A stretch of 37,217 nt of DNA from a virus. Position numbers and translations under genes: made by a program. Location of the stretch: the IMG/VR virus record IMGVR_UViG_3300000230_000317, positions 1-37,217 of that record; one strand, 5' to 3'. Below are positions 7,629 to 16,400 of the stretch, in pieces; the first letter of the stretch is position 1; each line of letters begins with the position of its first letter. The notes under the pieces were generated by a model. That model was not told the DNA's origin. It saw only the letters and a program-made list of their open reading frames with translations, and searched no databases.

Positions 7629-8206
7629 GCGTATAATCTTATTTTTTTATTTCGACAATATTTAATTAAATATTGTTCATATTCATGGGGGTATTTATTT
7701 TCATAACAACGTAAGTCTTTAAGATTAATAAGATTTTCTATTCCATCTAAGCTTTTTAAATTATTATTAGGACATGCAAAATATTTAAGATTAATAAGAT
7801 TTTCTATTCCATTTAAATTTCTTAATTTATTTTCACCGCAATATAAATTTTTAAGATTGACTAAATTTTCTACGCCTTCTAAACTTGTTAAATTATTAAC
7901 ATGACAATATAAATGTTCAAGATTAATAAGATTTTCTATTCCCTTTAAATTTCTTAATTTGTTTTCATAACAGCGTAATTCGTTAAGATTAATAAGCTTT
8001 TCTATGCCTTCTAAACTATTTAAATCTTTATTGTGACAATCTAAATATGTTATTTGGTCATAAGGCAAACCTTGTTTTCTAGCCACCCTAAGAACAGGGG
8101 TTAATTCACCATCATCCCAATCCTCTTCCCCATAAGGATCAACTTCGTCACTTGAATAAACTATATTATTCTCTTTTATATATTCATTATATTTTTTAAT
8201 TATCAT
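7622..8206 (-). CDS. LRR protein 2 of 6
   Basis: 194 residues. Leader MIIKKYNEYIKE, then SSDEVDPYGEEDWDDGE, cap LTPVLRVARKQGLPYDQIT, and five LRRs that alternate NNLT-type and ENKLR-type turns (RCYENKLRNL, YCGENKLRNL). The C-terminal cap is ENKYPHEYEQYLIKYCRNKK. The alternation suggests duplication of a two-repeat unit. The start overlaps the upstream LRR gene by 11 bp and the stop overlaps the next gene by 7 bp. Same inferred role as its paralogues. Confidence 0.9.
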   Translation of the reverse strand: MIIKKYNEYIKENNIVYSSDEVDPYGEEDWDDGELTPVLRVARKQGLPYDQITYLDCHNKDLNSLEGIEKLINLNELRCYENKLRNLKGIENLINLEHLYCHVNNLTSLEGVENLVNLKNLYCGENKLRNLNGIENLINLKYFACPNNNLKSLDGIENLINLKDLRCYENKYPHEYEQYLIKYCRNKKIRLYAW

Positions 8207-8870
8207 AAGACAATTGTATTTTTTTCTTTTTACAATATTTTCTTAAATATTGTTCATATTCTTCTGAAAAATTATTGTAGCTACAACTCAATTCTTTAAG
8301 ATTACTAAGATTTTCTATTCCTTTTAAGCTTGTTAATTTGTTACCTTGACATTCTAAAAGTTCAAGATTAGTTAGACTTTCTAATCCTTCTAAACTTGTT
8401 AAATTATTATTCCAACAATTGAAAAATTTAAGATTAATAAGATTTTCTATTCCTTCTAAATTTGTTAAATTATTATTCGGACAATTTAAACTATTTAGAT
8501 TAATAAGATTTTCTATGCCATTTAAATTTGTTAAATTATTATTATCGCAATCTAAAGATTTAAGATCGATAAGATTTTCTATTCCTTCTAAACTTGTTAA
8601 ATTGTTACTGTGACAATATAACATTTGAAGATTAATAAGATTTTCTATACCATCTAAATTAGTTAATTCTATGTCGCTACAATCTAAACTTGTTATTTTT
8701 TCATAAGGTTGACTTTGTTTTTTAGCTATTATGAGAACAGGTGGTAAATTTTCACCATCTAAATGGTCGACATCGTTTGAATCCATTTCAGGATAATTTT
8801 TAATATTCTTTTTGTTCGGATTTCTAAAATTTAATTCTTCATTTATACATTCATTGCATTTTTTCATCAT
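8196..8870 (-). CDS. LRR protein 1 of 6 (first in array, degenerate acidic motif)
   Basis: 224 residues. Leader MMKKCNECINEELNF keeps the INE site but has Cys where the others have Tyr/Phe. The acidic motif is degenerate (SNDVDHLDGEN), lacking PxGEExW. The cap is LPPVLIIAKKQSQPYEKIT. Six LRRs follow, then NNFSEEYEQYLRKYCKKKK. Two in-frame ATGs (8870, 8867) sit together; either would serve. Upstream are three copies of an ATGTTTATTTTTTTT element (8871-8926) that look like decayed copies of LRR gene starts. It lies 56 bp after the internal-protein-like gene, probably in the same transcript. Confidence 0.9.
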   Translation of the reverse strand: MMKKCNECINEELNFRNPNKKNIKNYPEMDSNDVDHLDGENLPPVLIIAKKQSQPYEKITSLDCSDIELTNLDGIENLINLQMLYCHSNNLTSLEGIENLIDLKSLDCDNNNLTNLNGIENLINLNSLNCPNNNLTNLEGIENLINLKFFNCWNNNLTSLEGLESLTNLELLECQGNKLTSLKGIENLSNLKELSCSYNNFSEEYEQYLRKYCKKKKIQLSYDN

Positions 8871-8926
8871 ATGTTTATTTTTTTTATTATATGTTTATTT
8901 TTTTTTTAATCATATGTTTATTTTTT
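8871..8926 (-). repeat. Three degenerate copies of an LRR gene 5' end
   Basis: The plus strand carries ATGTTTATTTTTTTT at about 8871, 8891 and 8914. On the minus strand this reads AAAAATAAACATATGATTAAAAAA-like blocks, resembling the region around the start of the LRR genes (CATATGATTAAAAAATAT). The copies are short and carry no ORF. Likely debris of recombination between LRR gene starts. Confidence 0.6.
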
Positions 8927-9922
8927 TTAAAATTTTCCAATTTCTTCTTTGAATTTATTAACGTCTTTATTTTGTATTGTAGCAATTGAATCTCTTACTT
9001 TAGCTAACATGGTATTATCTGTTATATTTACAATATTTCTTAATAATTTAGCCAAATTTTGTGTATTGCCAGTAGCTTTTGAATTTTTAGAAATTTCATC
9101 AAAAGGATCTGAACTACCACCACCTTTATTAGCGATAGGCGGTTTGGCTTCTTTCATTTTTTTTAAACAAACTTGATAAACATTAGCATCGCTCCATTTA
9201 TTTATAGCTTCTTTAAAAGTTGCTATATTGCCAGTCGGTGCAGCACTTGATGTGTCCCCAGATGTAGTCGTTCCTGTTGTTGACCCAGTTACTGATATCC
9301 CTGTTGTTGACCCAGTTACTGGTGATCCAGCTGGTGCTGCTTGTTCAATTACATTTATATCAGTGCTATCAGTTAAATATTTTTGAAAAGCCGCTTCATC
9401 TGTATAAGACTTTGTTGTTTTATTTATATTTATAAGTACCTCATTTACAATATTAAATATATTTTTACGAAAATCTTCAGCGCTATTTGCATCAAACATT
9501 TTATCAACAGGTGTACCATTAAACAAATTTGTAGGGTTTATTTGCGTATATTGATATTTATTAGCCATTACTTGTAATGAAACAAATACTGATTCCATAC
9601 TATCTGCAATAGCTTTTCTAATACCTAAAGGTCCCGTTGAAGCGGCGAATAATTCATCCATTCTTTTCATACTAATATTAACAGATTCTTCAAAACTTTT
9701 AACAGAATCCTGCCAACTTTTAGATGAATCTATTTTCTTTGTAAAATTATTAACAGCATCAGCTAATGTTTTATCCATTTTGGCAAACAGTCTACCAAAT
9801 AAACTTTTAACAGCATCCCATAACAATTCTTCATTTAAAATGAATTCATTGTTTCCATATGATTTTTCAATTAGAAAATCATTTTTGAAATTTTTATAAT
9901 TTCTTAAATTTTTAAGTTCCAT
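8927..9922 (-). CDS. Putative internal/virion protein with capsid-targeting-like leader
   Basis: 331 residues. The start MELKNLRNYKNFKNDFLIEKS is Lys/Asn/Phe-rich with LIE, and a second possible site, ILNEELLWDAV, lies near residue 30. The body to about 190 is helical (LFGRLFAKMDKTLADAVNN, KKIDSSKSWQDSV). It is followed by a Pro/Ser/Thr/Gly linker (about 193-228) with a nearly exact TGSTTG duplication, and a helical C-terminal domain. No catalytic motif is seen. It is the first gene of the minus-strand array that continues into the LRR genes and is divergent from the giant virion gene at 10023. Leader and composition suggest a prohead core or internal protein; this is inference. Confidence 0.8.
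   Translation of the reverse strand: MELKNLRNYKNFKNDFLIEKSYGNNEFILNEELLWDAVKSLFGRLFAKMDKTLADAVNNFTKKIDSSKSWQDSVKSFEESVNISMKRMDELFAASTGPLGIRKAIADSMESVFVSLQVMANKYQYTQINPTNLFNGTPVDKMFDANSAEDFRKNIFNIVNEVLININKTTKSYTDEAAFQKYLTDSTDINVIEQAAPAGSPVTGSTTGISVTGSTTGTTTSGDTSSAAPTGNIATFKEAINKWSDANVYQVCLKKMKEAKPPIANKGGGSSDPFDEISKNSKATGNTQNLAKLLRNIVNITDNTMLAKVRDSIATIQNKDVNKFKEEIGKF
9273..9321. repeat. 27-bp-period tandem repeat in linker
   Basis: A 22-nt segment (CCTGTTGTTGACCCAGTTAC then TG) occurs at 9273-9294 and again at 9300-9321, a 27-bp period. It encodes the duplicated TGSTTG block in the Ser/Thr/Gly linker of the gene at 8927-9922. Replication slippage is the likely origin. Confidence 0.85.
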
Positions 9923-9991
9923 AATAATGTGTTTTTTTTATTATATATTAATATTTTTAAACGATTTTAACAAAAGAAGTAACTCATTTTT

Positions 9992-10000
9992 TATATATAA
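9992..10000 (+). promoter_or_regulatory. TATATATAA box upstream of giant virion gene
   Basis: TATATATAA followed by AAATAAAAAG, ending 22 nt before ATG 10023. The same type of box precedes several other units (20518, 21594, 29401 on plus; 23809 on minus as TATAAATA, the T4 late promoter core). The role as a phage promoter is inferred from recurrence. The genome is so A+T-rich that chance occurrence must be tested. Confidence 0.35.
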
Positions 10001-10022
10001 AAATAAAAAGAATTTATATTAT

Positions 10023-13000
10023 ATGGATACAGTGAATTCATTCGCAACATTAGCTGAAAAAATTACAATATTAAATAAAAATTGTGTAGAAATTTTAACA
10101 AAAGTAAATGATCTTGTAGCTAGTGAACAAGATAGTGTTAATATTATTTATGACGATAACGGCGCAATAAACTCATTTTCCCAACCAACGGTGGGCTATC
10201 TTAAAAATCAAATAGATGGGCTTAATCAAAATATGAAAAGATTATCATCAATAGATGGTTACACTTACGTTAGAGATGGGCTATCTTATAAAAGAATAAT
10301 GACATCTGATTTAAACAGAGAACCTGTTCCAATGAATGAAATTTCGCAAGTTAAAACTTTTACCCCTGTCAACAATCATTTTTTTGAATCATTAATGAAT
10401 CCAATGTTAGCTGTCACTATCGATTTAACAGACAAAGTCGAACAGGTTGTTAATAAAATCGTTTCTAGGAGATACATTTTAAGATTTGAAAAAAATCCCG
10501 ATGGTAGTTTAACTGAAAATGGATTGCGCTCATTTAATAGTTATGCTAGCACTTTTTTAAATAAAACCCAAATTAATATATCTGATTTTATAGCATGGTA
10601 CGACAATCCATCAAATAATGGTCTTGTTGTAGATACTGTAAAACCCTATGATGAACAAATATATGATATGTCTTTGAAAACTTTAAATTATTATGGAGTA
10701 TTTTCTGTAATAAAAGTTGAAATCGATGACATTAATAATAAAATGTGGTATCATTTAAATGATATTAAATATTATGGCAATGACGGTAGCATTAAAACAT
10801 TATCTATAGGCGATGAATTAATAATAAATAAAATAAATTCATCATCTAGATATAAAGTAAGAGAAGTTAATACCGATTATTCCAATACTAAAATCAGATT
10901 GGAAAACATTGAAGGTTATGACCCTGTTATCGTTGGCGTTAATGTTCTTAAATATTATAGTGATATATCAAGTCAAAAAAGTGTTCAAATTAATGTCGGA
11001 TTCGATGAATATGTTATCTTATTTATAAAACCAATAAATACAGACGATAATATCGTAGGTTCCTTATGGAGCAAAGGTATATCTTTTTATACCAATGACT
11101 TAGTATTAGATATTAATAATAATATTAATCTTTCTAATTATTATGTTGATGCTGTGTATGATTATGGCACACTTTTAAAAGACTTATTAAATAAAACTAT
11201 ACCAACAACATATGGAAGCACGCCCAATCCTGTTATTTTAACAGCTGAAAATTTTAAAGTTGTTCAGATTAATAAACATTTAACAGACGATAAAGACCAA
11301 ACAACTTTATTAAAAACACACGCCAATAAATCATCAGTTAAAACAGAAATCAATCAAATAAAAACCGCAATAGAACAAAAGTCATCTAAACTTAGTTCGG
11401 GTGGATTAACATCAACTGAAAAACAAACATATTTAAATGAAATAAATAAATTAAAATCTGATTTAAATATATCAACAAATAACTTATCTTCTTTAATAAC
11501 ACAAATAACAGAATTGAATTCTGGAACAAATTCAAAAATTGAACCTAAATATAGGGTTAGAGGATTTTGGACAATACCTGAACCAATTGCAACTAGTAAA
11601 ACTCAACCCCAACACGTAATTCAATTTAGAATACAATATCGTTACAGTTCAAAAAGTGGTAATTCTAACAATGTTCAAACTTTTAACTACGTTAAACCTA
11701 GCACAGCTACTATTTCAACAACTACCACGACTAGTGGTATAAAAGTTCAAATAAACCCTTTAACTGGCGTTAGAACAGGTGGTAATTCAGCCCTTCCTAC
11801 TAATAATCAATCATTTTCTTCAGGTTCAATGGCGGCTGCAATCAGTTCAACAAATAACGAAGAAATTTCACGTATAAAAGCAGCAATAGCCGAATTGAAT
11901 AGAAAATTAACAGATCCAAATTTAACTGAAATACAAAAAGCTTCTTATCAAAAAGATTTGGTCACGTTAAATAATAATTTAAAAAGATTACAAAGCGGGA
12001 CAAGTTCAACTAGCACAGCAATCAATACTGGAAAAACTACACCTATAGTATCAACTGAAGTTTCAACAACAACTGAAACACCAACAAATACGCCTAATTA
12101 TGCTAATTTTTCAAATTGGGTTGAACTTTTATCAGATGTTAGAAAAAGACATTGGGATGAAACTTCAAAACAATGGTATTGGAAAATTGAAGATGTATCC
12201 GATGCTGAAACACCTAATATCAATCAGATTGATATTCCAATAACACAAAATGAAAGAGTAGAAATAAGAATAAAAGCTATATCAGAAGTTGGATGGCCAG
12301 ATTCTTTAATAGAATCCGATTGGAGTAATGTACTCACTGTTGATTTCCCTGACGATTTAATGAATATATTATCTGATAATGATTATATAATAAATGAAGC
12401 AAAAACAGATAAAGGTGTAGTAGAACTTGAAACGACTTTACAAAGTAAGGGTGTTAATAGACACATTGAAGATAGTTATACTATTAATCAAGAATATTTT
12501 TCACATAAAGACACTAGCATACAAGTTAGTATTAAATCTGATCAAAATGTAAGTATGAATTTATATCAATATTTAACATATTTAACTAATAAAATAACAT
12601 CATTAGAACAACAAATAGCTGGTTCAAAAGGCACACTTAATGTTGCTTTATATAAAAATTCAACATTATTAAAAACAATAACAAATAATACGACCACTAT
12701 TATAAATATTGAATGTGAGGATTATGCGACAGCTGTTTCTGGTAGAACTTATTATAATGATATTAATGTAATTGATGATTATATAGTATCATTTGAAAAT
12801 ACGAACCAAAGTGGTAATTTAGGATTTTTATCTAATCGCTTATATACAAGCGGTGGAACTAATTCTTTTTATTCCGATGGCGGCGATTTAAATAAAGTGC
12901 TTATAGTCGATCATAACAATGATCTTTATACCCAAAAAGACAATCAATTCATATGGTTTGCTGATAAAGATTCTAATGAATGGACATCAACAGGTGCGAC

Positions 13001-13475
13001 ATCAGCATCAGCAGCACCCATTTATTTAAATTCATCTGATAAGAACTTAGGAACAACAGGAACAACAGTTTGGAACGTTAAAGATATATTTGGGGCTGTG
13101 GGTTCTACAGATTTATTGTGTTCAGTTTTTCCATATTTGCCTGATGTTAATAGCTTTGTAGAAAATGGACAAGATAAAACTAAAATAATTAAACCACAAA
13201 ATAAATTTAATGTAGGGATGAAATTATTTTTCAAATTAGACGGTTTACATGATACATCAACACCAACTTTATCGACATATATTACACCTAGTTCAAATAA
13301 CAATGTTACAAAAAATAGGAAGATAAAAATTTGGTTTGAAACAAATAATAATACAAATTTCCAATTTGTTATCAATTTTAACATAAAAAGATTTAGAAAT
13401 TTTATGAAACCTAAAGTTGATCCAACTGAAGAACCTTTAAATATTGGGGGGTCGTCCAAATTTTCAACTGAATAA
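10023..13475 (+). CDS. Giant virion (tail/baseplate) protein with FN3-like domain
   Basis: Start at ATG 10023 (MDTVNSFATLAEKIT), preceded by an A-rich leader; the frame stays open upstream to 9927 but those residues are low-complexity. 1150 residues. About 415-500 is a Lys/Glu/Leu-rich helical hairpin, and a second similar hairpin lies at about 610-658. A fibronectin-III-like sequence begins at about 507 (RVRGFWTIPEP, then QFRIQYRYSSKSG) and resumes at about 697-778 (NWVELL, YWKIEDVSDAE, RVEIRIKAISEVGWPDSL, SNVLTVDFP), so a Ser/Thr-rich plus helical segment is inserted in it. The C-terminal part is beta-rich. It is 17 bp upstream of another giant virion gene. A structural role is likely; the exact part is unknown. 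Confidence 0.8.
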   Translation: MDTVNSFATLAEKITILNKNCVEILTKVNDLVASEQDSVNIIYDDNGAINSFSQPTVGYLKNQIDGLNQNMKRLSSIDGYTYVRDGLSYKRIMTSDLNREPVPMNEISQVKTFTPVNNHFFESLMNPMLAVTIDLTDKVEQVVNKIVSRRYILRFEKNPDGSLTENGLRSFNSYASTFLNKTQINISDFIAWYDNPSNNGLVVDTVKPYDEQIYDMSLKTLNYYGVFSVIKVEIDDINNKMWYHLNDIKYYGNDGSIKTLSIGDELIINKINSSSRYKVREVNTDYSNTKIRLENIEGYDPVIVGVNVLKYYSDISSQKSVQINVGFDEYVILFIKPINTDDNIVGSLWSKGISFYTNDLVLDINNNINLSNYYVDAVYDYGTLLKDLLNKTIPTTYGSTPNPVILTAENFKVVQINKHLTDDKDQTTLLKTHANKSSVKTEINQIKTAIEQKSSKLSSGGLTSTEKQTYLNEINKLKSDLNISTNNLSSLITQITELNSGTNSKIEPKYRVRGFWTIPEPIATSKTQPQHVIQFRIQYRYSSKSGNSNNVQTFNYVKPSTATISTTTTTSGIKVQINPLTGVRTGGNSALPTNNQSFSSGSMAAAISSTNNEEISRIKAAIAELNRKLTDPNLTEIQKASYQKDLVTLNNNLKRLQSGTSSTSTAINTGKTTPIVSTEVSTTTETPTNTPNYANFSNWVELLSDVRKRHWDETSKQWYWKIEDVSDAETPNINQIDIPITQNERVEIRIKAISEVGWPDSLIESDWSNVLTVDFPDDLMNILSDNDYIINEAKTDKGVVELETTLQSKGVNRHIEDSYTINQEYFSHKDTSIQVSIKSDQNVSMNLYQYLTYLTNKITSLEQQIAGSKGTLNVALYKNSTLLKTITNNTTTIINIECEDYATAVSGRTYYNDINVIDDYIVSFENTNQSGNLGFLSNRLYTSGGTNSFYSDGGDLNKVLIVDHNNDLYTQKDNQFIWFADKDSNEWTSTGATSASAAPIYLNSSDKNLGTTGTTVWNVKDIFGAVGSTDLLCSVFPYLPDVNSFVENGQDKTKIIKPQNKFNVGMKLFFKLDGLHDTSTPTLSTYITPSSNNNVTKNRKIKIWFETNNNTNFQFVINFNIKRFRNFMKPKVDPTEEPLNIGGSSKFSTE

Positions 13476-13492
13476 AAATTAAAATAATATTA

Positions 13493-16400
13493 ATGATAAA
13501 TAAAAGTTTTCATTTACTTAGAACGAATCCATTATTAACAACAAACTTTAAAGTGGTTGTCACTTCTGATTATAATTTATATTTGGAAAGTTTTAACACT
13601 AATAATGAATTGAGCAATGTTAAATTCAAGCATTTCAAAATGCAAAAAACTGATTTTTTAGAAAATAAAATTCCTTATTTTTATAAAAATTTACCAATAG
13701 AATTAGCATTTGACGTCAAATATGACAATGATAATAATGTTGCCCAAACGGATTATAATAAACAATTTGACACTACATATTTCACAGGTGCTGGCTATGT
13801 CGAAGACCAATGGTATGAAGAAGAATTTGACTATTTCGCACCTTTATACATTAGAAAAGATAATTTACCAACTGGCTTTATCATTTTAAGAGTTGATAAC
13901 CCGTCGAGTTATAATTCTAATATTAATAATAATTATGAATTGAATTCTGTTACCGCTAATAATTTTCATGAAATTATAGATAGTTGGAAATGTGTTAAAT
14001 ATTTTGATATGAAATATGAATCCAATCTAGGTGAGTGGTTATATAACAATTATGCAAATAATGATAGATTCCCTAAAAGCGCTTTCGATTATCACGCCGA
14101 AAGAGCTGAATTTTCTAATTGGTATGGGATTGATTATTCAACTGGTGTTTATACTAATAAACCATTATTCATGGACGATAGAAACGAAATAGAAACCCCT
14201 CACTTTAAATGGGAAAAATATATAACAGAAGGTTATAAAAGAAGTGGATTAATATATCCGTATATTTTAAATTTAAAATTTTTATTCGATGATACCCCAG
14301 CGACACCTTCTTCGTTGAGAAAATATTCGATGAATCGTTATTATGGATTTTATCTTGAAAATTTAGAATATGTTGGTTCTATCACATCATATAGAACACC
14401 TGAACTTATTGATACATATTTAGTAAATAATATAATTGTTTCTGGTAATACAGGTATGACAGATGATAATTATTGCAAATTGGATTATTATGGAATACCG
14501 TCATTAAGTCCTTTTAAAGAAAAATGGGATGATACAAAAGAATATTACGTTTTTGTGGATAACACGACTGTTTTCGATAGAATTAAAACAATATCAGGGT
14601 TTTATCAAGTCCAAAGACATGAACAGAACGGTCAATGGATATATAAAATCATCAGTGATGATATTTTAGATGAATATTGGAATACTGGAAATACATATAT
14701 CAAAACAGTAGATATAAATTATAATAACAATTATAACATATTATCAGGATTCACTAACGATTTTTTCATTGATAAATACGTTGATTGCGAACAAAATAAT
14801 AAATTTATGTATGGGGATTTATATTTAATAAATATAGATAATAAATATCATGTTATTAAATATAGTTCTGGTTCAACTTTACAAAATGAATTAACAATAA
14901 ATCCGATAACAGGAGATTTCGATGATTATAAATATTATATTCAAACAGATTATGCCATAAACTTAAACCAAGAATATTTAGAATATTGGATCCTTGGTAA
15001 AAATTCCGAATATTATAATAATATTCCAGTTAAAACTGCGGGTTCACCGCCTTTAACTTTCCCAATATATAGGGTCAAATTTTCTGATATTAAAGATTTT
15101 GATTTTGATAGAGTCGATACCCAATATTCTGATTTTGATTATGAAAAAACTGAATATATAAATACTGATGAAGAAAAATTATTTGCATATGATTGGAACG
15201 ATGAAAGTTTACCACCAGATAAAAGAATAGGTAAAAGTGGTTATTCAGGACAATTTGAAATTAGTTCAATTTCATCAGAATATATAGCTGACGATGAATT
15301 ATATGAAGTGTTCGATAAAAGTCAACAATCATCTTCTAATTTAAATACAGGCGAAGATAAAATTTATGAACTAAATGACATTTGGCGAAAAAATCAATCT
15401 ATTGTTAAATGGGGGTTTATGGGTTCTATAAGTCATAGTGATTATCCTTATAAGTTAAATAATAATTATGAAGTCGGTGGACCATATAATAGAACTTGTG
15501 ACCCTTTTTATACTATACCTGATGCTGTTTCAAAAAATATGGATTATTTTTATCGTCTAGGGAATTTTTATAATTCAACTAATCCAGTTTCAACCCAAAA
15601 TGTTTATTATAAAAACCAAACAACTAATATACAATGGGATTTTATAACAGGTTCAGGCACAGATGGAACAGGATTTGACATAGAAGCTTATTTTGGCGGC
15701 AAAGATGGTAAAATTATGTTTGATTATTTCACATTTTTCTTTAAAAACAAAATGTATTATGAAAATAATTCAGAACCAAATATCCGAACATATGATAAAT
15801 ATTCAGTTTTTAATAACGGTGATCAAAATTCACCTTCAATAACTTTATTTAAAGGTTTAAAAGTTAAAATTAAAAATGTTAAAAATATCTATACTAACGA
15901 AGATAATAAAATAACAAAAATTTTATATGGCGATAAAACATATAATAATTATAAATTATCTATTATATTTAATGAAAATTATAATGGCGCCAATTCTGGT
16001 ATAATAAATAATAATAATTATATAGATACAAACGATAATATAATCAATATCATATTAAATGAAAAATTTGAAAATATATTAATTATCATCAACGCTAAAA
16101 TAACGAACACCGAAAATGACAATGATTTTTTAAACGATTTAAATACTTTTAACGAAAAAGACGGATTATATTATGGTTTAAAAAAAGATGGGTCTATTTT
16201 AACTGGATATAATCCCAATTTATTCACCGCCCAAAATTTTATTAATTCTTTAAACGATTACACAAACGGTCACGGTTTAACTGTTAAATATTATTATATA
16301 AAAGAAGACGGTGGTGTAATGTATAGGGGAACTTCTTTATTAACCAATTCTGATAGCACCTCCCCTAACTTCTCGCCTAGTAGTGAATATACACCAATGA

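Noticed and set aside
9927-10022. Upstream extension of the giant virion gene
   Set aside because: The extra 32 residues are Phe/Tyr/Lys/Asn noise from an A/T-rich promoter region; ATG 10023 has the typical leader.
13022-13459. Minus-strand ORF of 145 codons inside the first giant virion gene
   Set aside because: Antisense to a long, clearly coding frame; composition is hydrophobic noise. The same holds for 16294-16482, 16660-16959, 17101-17292, 17283-17468, 29603-30052, 33764-34246, 34952-35239, 35693-36028 and 36777-37103.
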